A stretch of 64,000 bases of DNA from the NCBI RefSeq assembly GCF_002806995.1, contig NZ_NIHE01000003.1, positions 372,001 through 436,000 of the forward strand, written 5' to 3'. Under the pieces are notes generated by a model that did not search any database, had not been told where the DNA came from, and saw only the letters and a program-made list of their open reading frames with translations. Positions 1 to 7,898 of the stretch are shown piece after piece. This DNA is from Confluentibacter lentus (GTDB lineage Bacteria > Bacteroidota > Bacteroidia > Flavobacteriales > Flavobacteriaceae). Within the stretch, counting starts at the first letter, position 1, and each line of letters begins with the position of its first letter. The position numbers and the translations under genes are program-made.

Positions 1-2
1 TC

Positions 3-1013
3 AAGGCATTGAAACCCTATTCATCCGCAAGAGATGAATTTCAAGGTGTGCCTGCTGATATGGTGTTTTTAGATGCTAATGAGAATCCATTTGAAAATGG
101 CGTCAATCGTTACCCAGATCCGCAACAAGGAAAGTTAAAAGCTATTTTGTCAGAGATTAAAGGAGTGCCTTCAAAGAATATTCTTTTAGGAAATGGTAGT
201 GACGAAGTATTAGATTTGATTTTCAGGGCATTTTGTGAGCCTAACCAAGATAATATCATTATTCTGCCACCAACCTATGGTATGTATGAGGTTTTGGCAA
301 ATCTGAATGCCATTGATATTATTAAAGTGGATTTGGATGGCACTTTTCAGCCGAAAGTCAATGCCATTTTAAATGCTGCTACTGAAAAAAGTAAAATCTT
401 ATTTTTGTGCTCACCAAATAATCCAACGGCAAATAGTTTTGAAAGCTCTAAAATAGAAAAATTAATTACCGAATTTGAAGGATTGGTAGTAATTGATGAA
501 GCGTATATCGATTTTTCAAATGAAGCTAGTTGGCTCAGTAGATTAGATGAATTTCCGAATTTAATCGTTACCCAAACCTTATCAAAAGCCTATGCCATGG
601 CAGGAATTCGCTTAGGGATTTGCTATGCTTCCGTAGAAATCATTACTGTTTTGAATACGATTAAACCGCCTTATAATATCAATGAGCTGACTCAGAAAAA
701 AGCCGTTGAATTGCTTAATATCAAAGATTTAGCTTCTAGCCAAATCAATGATATTTTAAAGGAACGAAGCACATTAATGGATGAGTTAAAAAACGTTACT
801 TTTATTTCAAAAATTTATCCTTCAGATGCTAATTTTATTTTGGCAAAAGTAGATGATGCCAACAAACGTTATACGCAACTTATTGAAAAAGGCATTGTGA
901 TTAGAAATAGAACCACGCAGGTGGGTTGCGAAAATTGTTTGAGATTTACTGTGGGCACATCTGAAGAGAATGAGAAATTAATAAAAACCCTTTTATTAAT
1001 TTCGAAATCCTGA
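3..1013 (+). CDS. hisC: Histidinol-phosphate aminotransferase, 5' end cut by the window
   Basis: PLP-dependent transamination of imidazole-acetol phosphate in histidine synthesis. The reading frame is open from base 3, and the TTG at 9 is an internal Leu codon rather than the start. About 15-20 N-terminal residues therefore lie upstream of the window. Seen: the class I/II aminotransferase core with LGNGSDEVLD, the CSPNNPTAN stretch, the VIDEAYIDF motif, and the PLP-lysine region TLSKAYAMAGIRLG. It is followed by hisB, hisH, hisA, hisF and hisIE, so it belongs to a his operon whose hisG and hisD presumably lie upstream. Oddity: the TGA stop lies inside a palindromic repeat (1008-1026), so the repeat supplies the end of the gene. 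Confidence 0.96.
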   Translation, partial: KALKPYSSARDEFQGVPADMVFLDANENPFENGVNRYPDPQQGKLKAILSEIKGVPSKNILLGNGSDEVLDLIFRAFCEPNQDNIIILPPTYGMYEVLANLNAIDIIKVDLDGTFQPKVNAILNAATEKSKILFLCSPNNPTANSFESSKIEKLITEFEGLVVIDEAYIDFSNEASWLSRLDEFPNLIVTQTLSKAYAMAGIRLGICYASVEIITVLNTIKPPYNINELTQKKAVELLNIKDLASSQINDILKERSTLMDELKNVTFISKIYPSDANFILAKVDDANKRYTQLIEKGIVIRNRTTQVGCENCLRFTVGTSEENEKLIKTLLLISKS

Positions 1014-1026
1014 ACTTGTTTCAGGA
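1008..1026. repeat. REP-like palindrome, stem TCCTGAA/TTCAGGA, loop CTTGT
   Basis: TCCTGAA (1008-1014), a 5-nt loop, then TTCAGGA (1020-1026). It has the same geometry as the copies at 1341-1361 and 4788-4808. It contains the hisC stop codon and flanks the upstream side of the GIY-YIG gene. Confidence 0.85.
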
Positions 1027-1054
1027 ACTTATCATTAAAGAAGAATTATTATGA

Positions 1055-1336
1055 ATGAAAAAATGTTATTGTTACATATTAACAAATAAAAATAGAAGTG
1101 TATTATACATTGGCTATACTGATAATTTGCAGAAAAGAATTAGCCAACACCAAAAAGGAACAGGAGCGGTATTTACCAAAAAGTACAATGTAGTTGATTT
1201 AGTTTATTATGAGGAATTTGAAGAAATGAAAGTTGCTAAATCTCGTGAAAAACAATTAAAAAATTGGCATAAGGACTGGAAATGGAATTTAGTTAAAGAA
1301 ACCAATCCTAAATTAGAGACATTAATATTAAATTAA
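1055..1336 (+). CDS. Small GIY-YIG domain nuclease inserted in the his operon
   Basis: A 93-residue stand-alone GIY-YIG endonuclease domain (UPF0213/YhbQ-like). Seen: YCYILTN near residue 5, LYIGYTDNLQKRI near 17-29 (GIY-YIG motif plus the conserved Arg), and SREKQLKNW near 63-71 with the metal-binding Glu. The catalytic residues look intact. The start is the ATG at 1055; the ATG at 1051 opens a frame that stops after 12 codons. GIY-YIG proteins cut DNA in repair or as parts of mobile elements. This one has no role in histidine synthesis, yet sits between hisC and hisB, bracketed by two related palindromes. That suggests a mobile or repeat-associated gene rather than a pathway member. The exact biological role is unknown. 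Confidence 0.9.
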   Translation: MKKCYCYILTNKNRSVLYIGYTDNLQKRISQHQKGTGAVFTKKYNVVDLVYYEEFEEMKVAKSREKQLKNWHKDWKWNLVKETNPKLETLILN

Positions 1337-1340
1337 AAAG

Positions 1341-1361
1341 GTCCTGAAATAAATTCAGGAC
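1341..1361. repeat. REP-like palindrome downstream of the GIY-YIG gene
   Basis: GTCCTGAA (1341-1348), loop ATAAA, TTCAGGAC (1354-1361). It shares the TCCTGAA/TTCAGGA stem with the upstream copy but has a different 5-nt loop. It begins 4 bases after the GIY-YIG stop codon. Confidence 0.85.
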
Positions 1362-1380
1362 ATATAACTAAAGTTATATG
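1361..1380. repeat. Perfect 8-bp inverted repeat over the hisB start codon
   Basis: CATATAAC (1361-1368), spacer TAAA, GTTATATG (1373-1380). The last three bases are the hisB ATG (1378-1380). A hairpin here would hide the start codon, so it could affect hisB translation. That effect is inferred. Confidence 0.6.
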
Positions 1381-2511
1381 AAAAAAGTATTGTTTATAGA
1401 CCGAGATGGCACCATCATTAAAGAGCCAGGCGATGAGCAAATCGACTCTTTCGAGAAATTGGAATTTTACCCTAAAGTATTTCAATATTTAGGTAAAATC
1501 GCTAAGGAACTGGATTATGAAATCGTTATGATTACCAATCAAGATGGTTTGGGTACATCTTCTTTTCCTGAAAACAACTTTTGGCCTGTTCACAATTTCA
1601 TCATTAAATGTTTTGAGGATGAAGGAGTTGTTTTTTCTGAACAGTTTATTGATAGAACGTTTGCTAAGGACAATGCACCGACAAGAAAACCAAATACTGG
1701 GTTACTGACTAAATATTTTTCAGAAGCATACGATTTAGAGAATTCTTTTGTAATAGGAGATAGGCTAACAGATGTTGAATTGGCTAAAAATCTTGGAGCT
1801 AAAGGTATTTACATAAACGATAATACCCATTTGGGAACCAATGAAATCACCGTAAAACGCGAAGAATTGGATGCTTATATTGCTTTAGAAACCAATGATT
1901 GGTCCAAAATATATGGTTTTTTAAAGGCTGATGATCGATCAGGTGGCATTATTAGAAACACTAATGAAACTAAAATTGCCATCCAAATGAATCTTGATGG
2001 AACAGGCAAAAGCAAGATAGATACAGGCATTGCTTTTTTTGATCATATGCTGGACCAAATTGCGCGTCACGGTCAATTGGACTTAACAATAAAAGTAGAA
2101 GGCGACTTGGAAGTTGATGAACACCACACCATTGAAGATACGGCCATTGCTTTAGGGGAATTGTTCCACAATGTTTTAGGAAATAAATTGGGCATTGAGC
2201 GTTACGGATTTTGTTTACCGATGGACGATTGTTTAGCGCAAGCTGCTATTGATTTTGGTGGTAGAAATTGGTTGGTTTGGGAAGCTGAATTTAAACGTGA
2301 AATGGTGGGCAAAATGCCAACGGAAATGTTTTACCATTTCTTTAAATCGTTCACCGATGGTGCCAAATGCAACTTGAATATTAAAGCAGAAGGCACAAAT
2401 GAACACCATAAAATTGAAGCAATATTCAAAGCCTTCGCTAAGGCCATCAAAATGGCTGTGAAACGCGATATTGAAAAAATGATTTTGCCTTCCACAAAAG
2501 GGATGCTATAG
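1378..2511 (+). CDS. hisB: Bifunctional histidinol-phosphatase / imidazoleglycerol-phosphate dehydratase
   Basis: Carries out the dehydratase step and the histidinol-phosphate phosphatase step. The 377 residues match the bifunctional form. The N-terminal HAD phosphatase domain (about 1-165) begins with [10 protein letters not shown] and has the later [10 protein letters not shown] motif. The C-terminal IGPD domain (about 185-377) has [28 protein letters not shown] and the later [13 protein letters not shown] motif, whose His/Glu residues bind Mn. The start ATG lies in a hairpin. The gene is in the his operon, separated from hisC only by the GIY-YIG insert. Confidence 0.97.
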   Translation: MKKVLFIDRDGTIIKEPGDEQIDSFEKLEFYPKVFQYLGKIAKELDYEIVMITNQDGLGTSSFPENNFWPVHNFIIKCFEDEGVVFSEQFIDRTFAKDNAPTRKPNTGLLTKYFSEAYDLENSFVIGDRLTDVELAKNLGAKGIYINDNTHLGTNEITVKREELDAYIALETNDWSKIYGFLKADDRSGGIIRNTNETKIAIQMNLDGTGKSKIDTGIAFFDHMLDQIARHGQLDLTIKVEGDLEVDEHHTIEDTAIALGELFHNVLGNKLGIERYGFCLPMDDCLAQAAIDFGGRNWLVWEAEFKREMVGKMPTEMFYHFFKSFTDGAKCNLNIKAEGTNEHHKIEAIFKAFAKAIKMAVKRDIEKMILPSTKGML

Positions 2512-2512
2512 T

Positions 2513-2573
2513 ATATGGCTTATAGTTTTTGGTTGTTGGTTTTGCCAACAACTAATAACCAACAACTAACAAC
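2513..2573. repeat. Heptad repeat array between hisB and hisH, with an inverted half
   Basis: The spacer ends in four 7-bp units of CAACAAC/TAACAAC type (2546-2573), directly before the hisH start. The upstream half carries the same words inverted: GTTGTTGG (2532-2539) pairs with CCAACAAC (2545-2552) across a 5-nt loop. The array begins within 2 bases of the hisB stop. Confidence 0.75.
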
Positions 2574-2578
2574 AAAAA

Positions 2579-3160
2579 ATGAAATTAATCATTATAAATT
2601 ACGGAGCAGGAAACATAAAAAGCATCCAATTTGCTTTTAAACGCCTTGGGGTGGATGCAATTTTATCAAATAATTCTGAGGAAATTATAGCTGCCGATAA
2701 AATTATATTTCCAGGGGTTGGTGAAGCTAGTACAGCCATGGACATGTTAAAGGAAAGTGGATTGGATATTTTGATTCCAACATTAAAGCAACCTGTCTTG
2801 GGTATTTGCTTGGGTATGCAATTGCTTTGCAAGTCTACAGAAGAAGGTAATACCAAAGGATTGGGTGTTTTTGATACAGATGTCAAAAGGTTTTCAAATA
2901 ATGTAAAAGTACCTCAAATGGGCTGGAACGTGATTAAGGATTTAAAGTCGGATTTGTTTTCTGGAATTAAGGAAGGAGCATATATGTATTTGGTTCACAG
3001 TTATTATGCGGAGCATTGTACCCAAACCATTGCTAAAACCGATTACGGAATCAATTATGCTTCGGCATTGCAACATGATAACTTTTATGGTGTACAATTC
3101 CACCCAGAAAAAAGCAGTATTGCTGGAGAAAAGATATTAAACAATTTTTTAAAATTATAG
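2579..3160 (+). CDS. hisH: Imidazole glycerol phosphate synthase, glutaminase subunit
   Basis: Class I glutamine amidotransferase that feeds ammonia to HisF. 193 residues, the usual length. Seen: INYGAGNI at the N-terminus, the nucleophile Cys77 in GICLGMQLL, and the His/Glu pair in QFHPEKS near residue 173. Its partner hisF is two genes downstream, with hisA between. The ATG at 2579 is preceded by an A-rich leader and a heptad array rather than a Shine-Dalgarno site. Confidence 0.97.
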   Translation: MKLIIINYGAGNIKSIQFAFKRLGVDAILSNNSEEIIAADKIIFPGVGEASTAMDMLKESGLDILIPTLKQPVLGICLGMQLLCKSTEEGNTKGLGVFDTDVKRFSNNVKVPQMGWNVIKDLKSDLFSGIKEGAYMYLVHSYYAEHCTQTIAKTDYGINYASALQHDNFYGVQFHPEKSSIAGEKILNNFLKL

Positions 3161-3190
3161 TTGATGGTTTGTAGATGTTGGGAAACTAAT

Positions 3191-3218
3191 AGCCAAAAGC
3201 CAAAAGCCAAAAGCCATA
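3191..3218 (+). repeat. Heptad array AGCCAAA, four units, before hisA
   Basis: Three exact AGCCAAA units (3191-3211) and one AGCCATA (3212-3218), ending 4 bases before the hisA ATG at 3223. The preceding spacer (3161-3190) holds weaker 7-mer words. Confidence 0.85.
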
Positions 3219-3222
3219 AATA

Positions 3223-3957
3223 ATGAGAATCATACCAGCCATAGATATTATAGACGGGAAATGCGTTAGATTAACCAAAGGGGATTACGATACCAAAAAG
3301 ATTTATAATGAAAACCCTTTGGAAGTCGCAAAAATGTTTGAAGCTGCTGGCATTGAATATTTACATTTAGTAGATTTAGATGGCGCCAAAGCGCATCACA
3401 TTGTCAATTATAAGGTTTTAGAGCAAATTTCAACAAAAACGAAATTGAAAATCGATTTTGGAGGTGGCTTAAAAACGAATGAGGATTTGCATATTGCTTT
3501 TAATTCTGGTGCCAAACAAATCACTGGAGGCAGTATTGCGGTTAAAGATCCAAAGACTTTTGAAGGTTGGATTGCTAAATATGGTGGTGAAAAAATCATT
3601 TTAGGAGCCGATAGTAATAATGGAAAAATAGCGATTAGCGGTTGGCTAGAGAATAGTTCAGATGATGTGATTCCGTTTATTAAAGACTATCAAAAGAAGA
3701 GCATTAAGTATGTTATTTGTACTGATATTGCTAAAGACGGCATGCTAGAAGGCCCATCTTACGATTTGTATAAAGATATTATTGAGGAATGCACCAATAG
3801 TAGTAGCGGACAATCCATTAGGCTTATTGCATCTGGGGGAATTTCAAAGTTTGATGAGCTTCCAAAATTGAAAGATATGGGTTGCGAAGGGGTTATTATT
3901 GGAAAAGCTATTTATGAGAATAGAATCAGTTTAAAACAATTAGAAGCTTTTGTTTAA
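3223..3957 (+). CDS. hisA: ProFAR isomerase (phosphoribosylformimino-AICAR-P isomerase)
   Basis: A TIM-barrel isomerase that opens the aminoaldose ring of ProFAR to give PRFAR, the HisF substrate. 244 residues. Seen: [14 protein letters not shown] with the N-terminal catalytic Asp, the [10 protein letters not shown] strand, the phosphate site IDFGGGLKT, the central [14 protein letters not shown] loop with the second catalytic Asp, and the C-terminal IASGGIS motif. Related to HisF by ancient duplication; HisA is the shorter protein and lacks the PCLD motif. It lies between hisH and hisF, with heptad arrays on both sides. Confidence 0.97.
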   Translation: MRIIPAIDIIDGKCVRLTKGDYDTKKIYNENPLEVAKMFEAAGIEYLHLVDLDGAKAHHIVNYKVLEQISTKTKLKIDFGGGLKTNEDLHIAFNSGAKQITGGSIAVKDPKTFEGWIAKYGGEKIILGADSNNGKIAISGWLENSSDDVIPFIKDYQKKSIKYVICTDIAKDGMLEGPSYDLYKDIIEECTNSSSGQSIRLIASGGISKFDELPKLKDMGCEGVIIGKAIYENRISLKQLEAFV

Positions 3958-3986
3958 CCAGTTACTTGTTAAGACTTAAAAGCCAA

Positions 3987-4021
3987 TAACTTTTAACTTT
4001 TAACTTTTAACTTTTAACTTT
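3987..4021 (+). repeat. Perfect heptad array TAACTTT x5 before hisF
   Basis: Five exact tandem copies of TAACTTT (3987-4021), ending 5 bases before the hisF ATG at 4027. The upstream spacer from 3959 can be cut into further 7-mers, including AAGCCAA, which resembles the hisA array. A chance origin is very unlikely. Confidence 0.95.
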
Positions 4022-4026
4022 TATTA

Positions 4027-4782
4027 ATGTTAACGAAGAGAATCATACCCTGCTTGGATATTAAAAACGGACGTACCGTAAAAGGCGTCAATTTTATTGA
4101 TTTACGTGATGCAGGTGACCCAGTAGAACTGGCAAAGCAATATGCAGATATTGGTGCAGATGAATTGGTTTTTTTGGATATTTCAGCTACTTTAGAGGGT
4201 AGAGCCACAACTTTGGATATGGTTTTGCACGTTGCTGAGCAAGTCAACATTCCATTTACGGTCGGTGGCGGTATTTCGTCAATAGAACATGTGAATGATT
4301 TATTGAAATGCGGTGCTGATAAAGTTTCTATTAATTCATCGGCGGTAAAACGGCCTGAATTGGTAAATGAATTATCAAATAAATTCGGGAGTCAGTGTAT
4401 CGTCGTTGCTATTGACGCTAAACAAATTGATGGAAATTGGAAAGTGCATTTAGCAGGAGGTAGTATCCCAACAGATATCGATTTATTTGAATGGGCGAAA
4501 GAAGTGGAACAACGCGGCGCCGGTGAAATATTATTCACATCCATGGATCATGACGGCACAAAGAATGGATTTGCTAATGAAGCCTTAGCTAAATTATCAA
4601 GTGAGTTGAATATCCCCATCATTGCTTCAGGAGGTGCAGGAAATATTCAGCATTTTATTGATACCTTTAAAGAAGGGAAAGCAGATGCAGCTTTGGCTGC
4701 CAGTGTATTTCACTTTGGTGAAATACCGATTCCTAAATTAAAAAAAGCATTAAAAAACAATAATATAGAAGTACGGCTTTAG
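4027..4782 (+). CDS. hisF: Imidazole glycerol phosphate synthase, cyclase subunit
   Basis: A TIM-barrel cyclase that combines PRFAR with HisH-derived ammonia to give IGP and AICAR. 251 residues, normal length. Seen: [15 protein letters not shown] with the catalytic Asp11, the GGGISS phosphate loop near residue 81, VVAIDAKQ with the second catalytic Asp near 130, [11 protein letters not shown], and ASGGAGN near the C-terminus. Its TAG stop falls in a small CGGCTTTAGCCG palindrome and is followed by a REP-like palindrome (4788-4808). Confidence 0.97.
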   Translation: MLTKRIIPCLDIKNGRTVKGVNFIDLRDAGDPVELAKQYADIGADELVFLDISATLEGRATTLDMVLHVAEQVNIPFTVGGGISSIEHVNDLLKCGADKVSINSSAVKRPELVNELSNKFGSQCIVVAIDAKQIDGNWKVHLAGGSIPTDIDLFEWAKEVEQRGAGEILFTSMDHDGTKNGFANEALAKLSSELNIPIIASGGAGNIQHFIDTFKEGKADAALAASVFHFGEIPIPKLKKALKNNNIEVRL

Positions 4783-4787
4783 CCGAA

Positions 4788-4808
4788 ATGCTGAACTTGT
4801 TTCAGCAT
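4788..4808. repeat. Solo REP-like palindrome between hisF and hisIE
   Basis: ATGCTGAA (4788-4795), loop CTTGT, TTCAGCAT (4801-4808). It shares the loop and flanking GAAAT with the copy at 1008-1026, but one stem pair is changed on both arms (G-C for C-G). No gene is attached to this copy. Confidence 0.85.
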
Positions 4809-4827
4809 CTTATTTAAAAAATTGTAT

Positions 4828-5421
4828 ATGAATATCAAATACGACACAAACGGACTTATTCCAGCTATTATCCAAGACGCCACAACAAAAAACGTGTTGA
4901 TGTTGGGCTATATGAATGAAGCCGCTTATAGCAAAACATTAGAAACGAAGCAAGTCACTTTTTTCAGTAGAAGTAAAAATCGGTTATGGACAAAAGGCGA
5001 GGAAAGTGGCAACTTTTTAAACCTCGTGAATATAAAAAACGATTGTGATAGTGATACGCTTCTGATTCAAGTAAATCCAATAGGACCAACATGTCACAAA
5101 GGAACTGATAATTGCTGGGGCGAATCAAATGCTGAAACTTATGGGTTTTTATCGCAGCTTGAACAAGTTATTGAAAACAGAAAAAACAATGCGGATTTAG
5201 AGACATCCTACGTGGCTTCTTTGTTCAAAAGAGGGATTAATAAAATCGCTCAAAAAGTAGGCGAGGAGGCAGTTGAAACCGTTATTGAAGCCATGGATGA
5301 TAAAGATGATTTATTCTTATACGAATCAGCCGATTTGTTATTTCACTATTTAATTCTTTTGCAGGCTAAAGGTTATAAACTAAATGATATTGTGGAAGAA
5401 TTAAAAGGAAGGCATAAGTGA
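4828..5421 (+). CDS. hisIE: Bifunctional phosphoribosyl-AMP cyclohydrolase / phosphoribosyl-ATP pyrophosphatase
   Basis: Performs the second and third steps of histidine synthesis. The HisI domain (about 1-105) has the WTKGEESGNFL motif and the zinc ligands in GPTCHKGTDNCW. The HisE domain (about 108-197) has QKVGEEAVETVIEA and the helical E-rich pyrophosphatase signature. The ATG at 4828 is preferred over the in-frame TTG at 4822 because MNIKYDTNG is the family-like start. It is the last his gene; the next gene begins after about 95 bp of plain AT-rich DNA. Confidence 0.96.
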   Translation: MNIKYDTNGLIPAIIQDATTKNVLMLGYMNEAAYSKTLETKQVTFFSRSKNRLWTKGEESGNFLNLVNIKNDCDSDTLLIQVNPIGPTCHKGTDNCWGESNAETYGFLSQLEQVIENRKNNADLETSYVASLFKRGINKIAQKVGEEAVETVIEAMDDKDDLFLYESADLLFHYLILLQAKGYKLNDIVEELKGRHK

Positions 5422-5516
5422 AAAATAGTCGCACATAACTTATTTAAACAAGAACGATTGAATAAATAAATTAATTTTATTTGTATTTTTAGAGAAACTA
5501 ACTATTCTTTAAACTG

Positions 5517-6482
5517 ATGCAATTAACCAAATTATCTATTCCCATATTCATGGTTTTGCTTGCTTTTTCATATCAAGCATATTCCCAAAATGAAAAAAGT
5601 TTATCCGTAATAAAAGATAAAGGATTATTATCCATTATCTATAAAAATCAACCTCTTATTGGTTATCAATATGAGGTTTTAAATCCGCCAGAAGGTGTCG
5701 ATCCAGCATTCAAACGTAGTGGTTTTTTTCATCCAATAAACACCTTAAAAGGTCATAGGCTAACGCGTATCCATGCCAAAGACCACTACCACCATTTTGG
5801 TATGTGGAATCCTTGGACAAAAACCTTGTTTGAAGGAGATACACTGGATTTTTGGAATATTGGAGGTAAACAAGCCACTATTCGACATGCTGGTTTTATA
5901 AATACGAATGTAACAGACACCTTTGCTAAATACCAAATGCTACATGAGCATGTCGTTTTAAAAAACAACAAAAATAAAGTAGCATTAAACGAGATTCAAA
6001 CCGTAAAAGTCCATCACCCAAAAGATAATTATTATATTATTGATTTACAGTTTGATTACACCTGTGCAACGGATAGTAAATTTGAAATTTTAGCGTACCG
6101 CTATCAAGGTTTGGGTTGGCGCGCTACTGAAGAATGGAATGATGCCAATAGTAGCATAATAACTTCTGAAGGTAAAACTCGTAAAGACGCCGATAATACT
6201 ACCGCCAAATGGATGTTGTATCAAGGCAAGTTAGGAAATGATAAAGGGGGTATTGTAATGCTTTCACACCCTGAAAATTACAATCATCCAGAACCTGTAA
6301 GGGTTTGGCCCATTGGTCAACACGAAGGTTCTGTATTTATAAATTTTTCACCAACAAAAACCAAGGACTGGGTATTTGAGCCCGGCCAAACCTATACCTT
6401 AAAATACCGATTGGTTGTTTTTGATGATGAATTTACACCAGCCCATGCAGAAACATTTTGGGAAGAATTTACGAAGCAATAA
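5517..6482 (+). CDS. Secreted PF14100 (PmoA/DUF6807) family protein
   Basis: 321 residues with an N-terminal signal peptide (hydrophobic stretch to about AYSQ, residue 23). The body matches the PF14100 family, often named PmoA/DUF6807. Seen: NQPLIGYQYEVL, the His-rich RIHAKDHYHHFGMW segment, and the C-terminal GQHEGSVFINFSP and TLKYRLVVFD segments. The name methane oxygenase PmoA attached to this family is misleading, since nothing here suggests methane oxidation. It precedes two Gfo/Idh/MocA-type genes with short gaps, so the three probably act together on a sugar or sugar acid in the periplasm. The substrate is unknown. Confidence 0.75.
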   Translation: MQLTKLSIPIFMVLLAFSYQAYSQNEKSLSVIKDKGLLSIIYKNQPLIGYQYEVLNPPEGVDPAFKRSGFFHPINTLKGHRLTRIHAKDHYHHFGMWNPWTKTLFEGDTLDFWNIGGKQATIRHAGFINTNVTDTFAKYQMLHEHVVLKNNKNKVALNEIQTVKVHHPKDNYYIIDLQFDYTCATDSKFEILAYRYQGLGWRATEEWNDANSSIITSEGKTRKDADNTTAKWMLYQGKLGNDKGGIVMLSHPENYNHPEPVRVWPIGQHEGSVFINFSPTKTKDWVFEPGQTYTLKYRLVVFDDEFTPAHAETFWEEFTKQ

Positions 6483-6509
6483 CAACCAAAACTAAACTAG
6501 ACTATAGAC

Positions 6510-7898
6510 ATGAAAAAAAACATTTCAAGAAGATCGTTTATCCAAACAACTTCAAAGGCATCAGCAGCAACTTTATTGTTATCTGGTGTTCCATCAATAG
6601 TTCCAGCCAGCGTGTTTGGTAAAAATGCACCCAGTAACCGCATCAATATTGCCGCCATTGGTAATGGTCGGATTTCAAGAATTTACGACATGCCAGAGGT
6701 TTGGCAAAATGAGGATGTCCAAATACTGGCTGTTTGTGATTTAGACTCCAATCGGGCCAAGGATGCCAAGACGTTGGTTGAAAAATATTATACTGAAAAA
6801 TCAGGCAAGCCTTTTAACGGTGTAAATATGTATACCGATTACCGTGAATTACTTCTTAATAAAGATATTGACGCCGTGATTATAAGTACACCAGATCATT
6901 GGCATACAAAAATAGGGGTTGATGCGGTACGCGCAGGAAAAGATATTTTTATGCAAAAACCAGTTTCACTAACTATTAAAGAGGGGCGTTATTTAAGCGA
7001 TGAAGTTAGAAAAACAGATAGAATTTTTCAAATTGGCAGTCAACAGCGTTCTTCACCTCAATTCCGTTATGCGGCTGAATTGGTAAGAAATGGGAGGATA
7101 GGAGACCTTAAGAAAGTATATGTTGGGTTGCCGGGTGATCCCAGTGGCAATGAAGAACTCGAAATGCCAATTCCAGAAAATTTGAATTATGATATGTGGT
7201 TAGGAGCCACACCTGAGGTCTATTACACCGAAAAACGTGTCCACCCACAATCAAACTATGGTCGTCCGGGTTGGTTACGCTGTGAACAATTTGGTGCGGG
7301 TATGATTACGGGCTGGGGCTCACACCATATCGACTCTGCCCATTGGGGCATGAACACAGAATATACGGGCCCTATTGAAGTTTGGGGAAGTGCAGAATTT
7401 CCAAAATCAGGCTTGTGGGATGTTCACGGCATTTTTACTACTTACGCAAAATATGCTAATGGTGTTGAAATGGTTGTGTCGAATGAATTGCCTAATGGTG
7501 TTAAGTTTGAAGGAACAGAGGGCTGGATATTCGTAACTAGAGGTGATTATCGTGTTACTGCAAGCGACCCTGTAGCTGATTCTAATGGGGTAAAGCCATT
7601 GGATGCAAGTGATCCAAAAATTATAACGTCCCAAATTGGAGCTAATGAAATTCATTTGCCTGTTAGTGAAAATCATCACAGAAATTGGATCGATAGCATT
7701 AAATCGCGCAAAGAGCCTATAGCTCCTGTTGAAGCAGCCCATCGTTCCTGTTCTGCATGCTTAATCCATCATATGGCAATGAAACTAAACAGAAAATTAT
7801 ATTGGAATCCAGAAACCGAACAATTTAAAAATGATGATGAGGCAAATTCCATGCTCTCAAGACTACAACGTGAAAAATATGCTGTAAAATATGAATAG
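6510..7898 (+). CDS. Tat-exported Gfo/Idh/MocA family oxidoreductase
   Basis: 462 residues. The N-terminus has a twin-arginine signal (SRRSFIQ at about 5-11, then an Ala-rich hydrophobic stretch), so the folded, cofactor-loaded enzyme is probably exported. The Rossmann domain begins with RINIAAIGNGRIS and has VCDLDSNRA. The family EKP motif appears as MQKPVSLTIKEG. The C-terminal substrate domain includes GWGSHHIDSAHWGM. The pathway is inferred to be NAD(P)-dependent oxidation or reduction of a sugar or cyclitol. It overlaps the next gene by 8 bases, which implies translational coupling. Confidence 0.85.
   Translation: MKKNISRRSFIQTTSKASAATLLLSGVPSIVPASVFGKNAPSNRINIAAIGNGRISRIYDMPEVWQNEDVQILAVCDLDSNRAKDAKTLVEKYYTEKSGKPFNGVNMYTDYRELLLNKDIDAVIISTPDHWHTKIGVDAVRAGKDIFMQKPVSLTIKEGRYLSDEVRKTDRIFQIGSQQRSSPQFRYAAELVRNGRIGDLKKVYVGLPGDPSGNEELEMPIPENLNYDMWLGATPEVYYTEKRVHPQSNYGRPGWLRCEQFGAGMITGWGSHHIDSAHWGMNTEYTGPIEVWGSAEFPKSGLWDVHGIFTTYAKYANGVEMVVSNELPNGVKFEGTEGWIFVTRGDYRVTASDPVADSNGVKPLDASDPKIITSQIGANEIHLPVSENHHRNWIDSIKSRKEPIAPVEAAHRSCSACLIHHMAMKLNRKLYWNPETEQFKNDDEANSMLSRLQREKYAVKYE

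Noticed and set aside
3987-4021. TAACTTT x5 as a CRISPR or VNTR coding tract
   Set aside because: Units are 7 bp without spacers and lie in a non-coding spacer. No repeat-spacer structure is present here or elsewhere.
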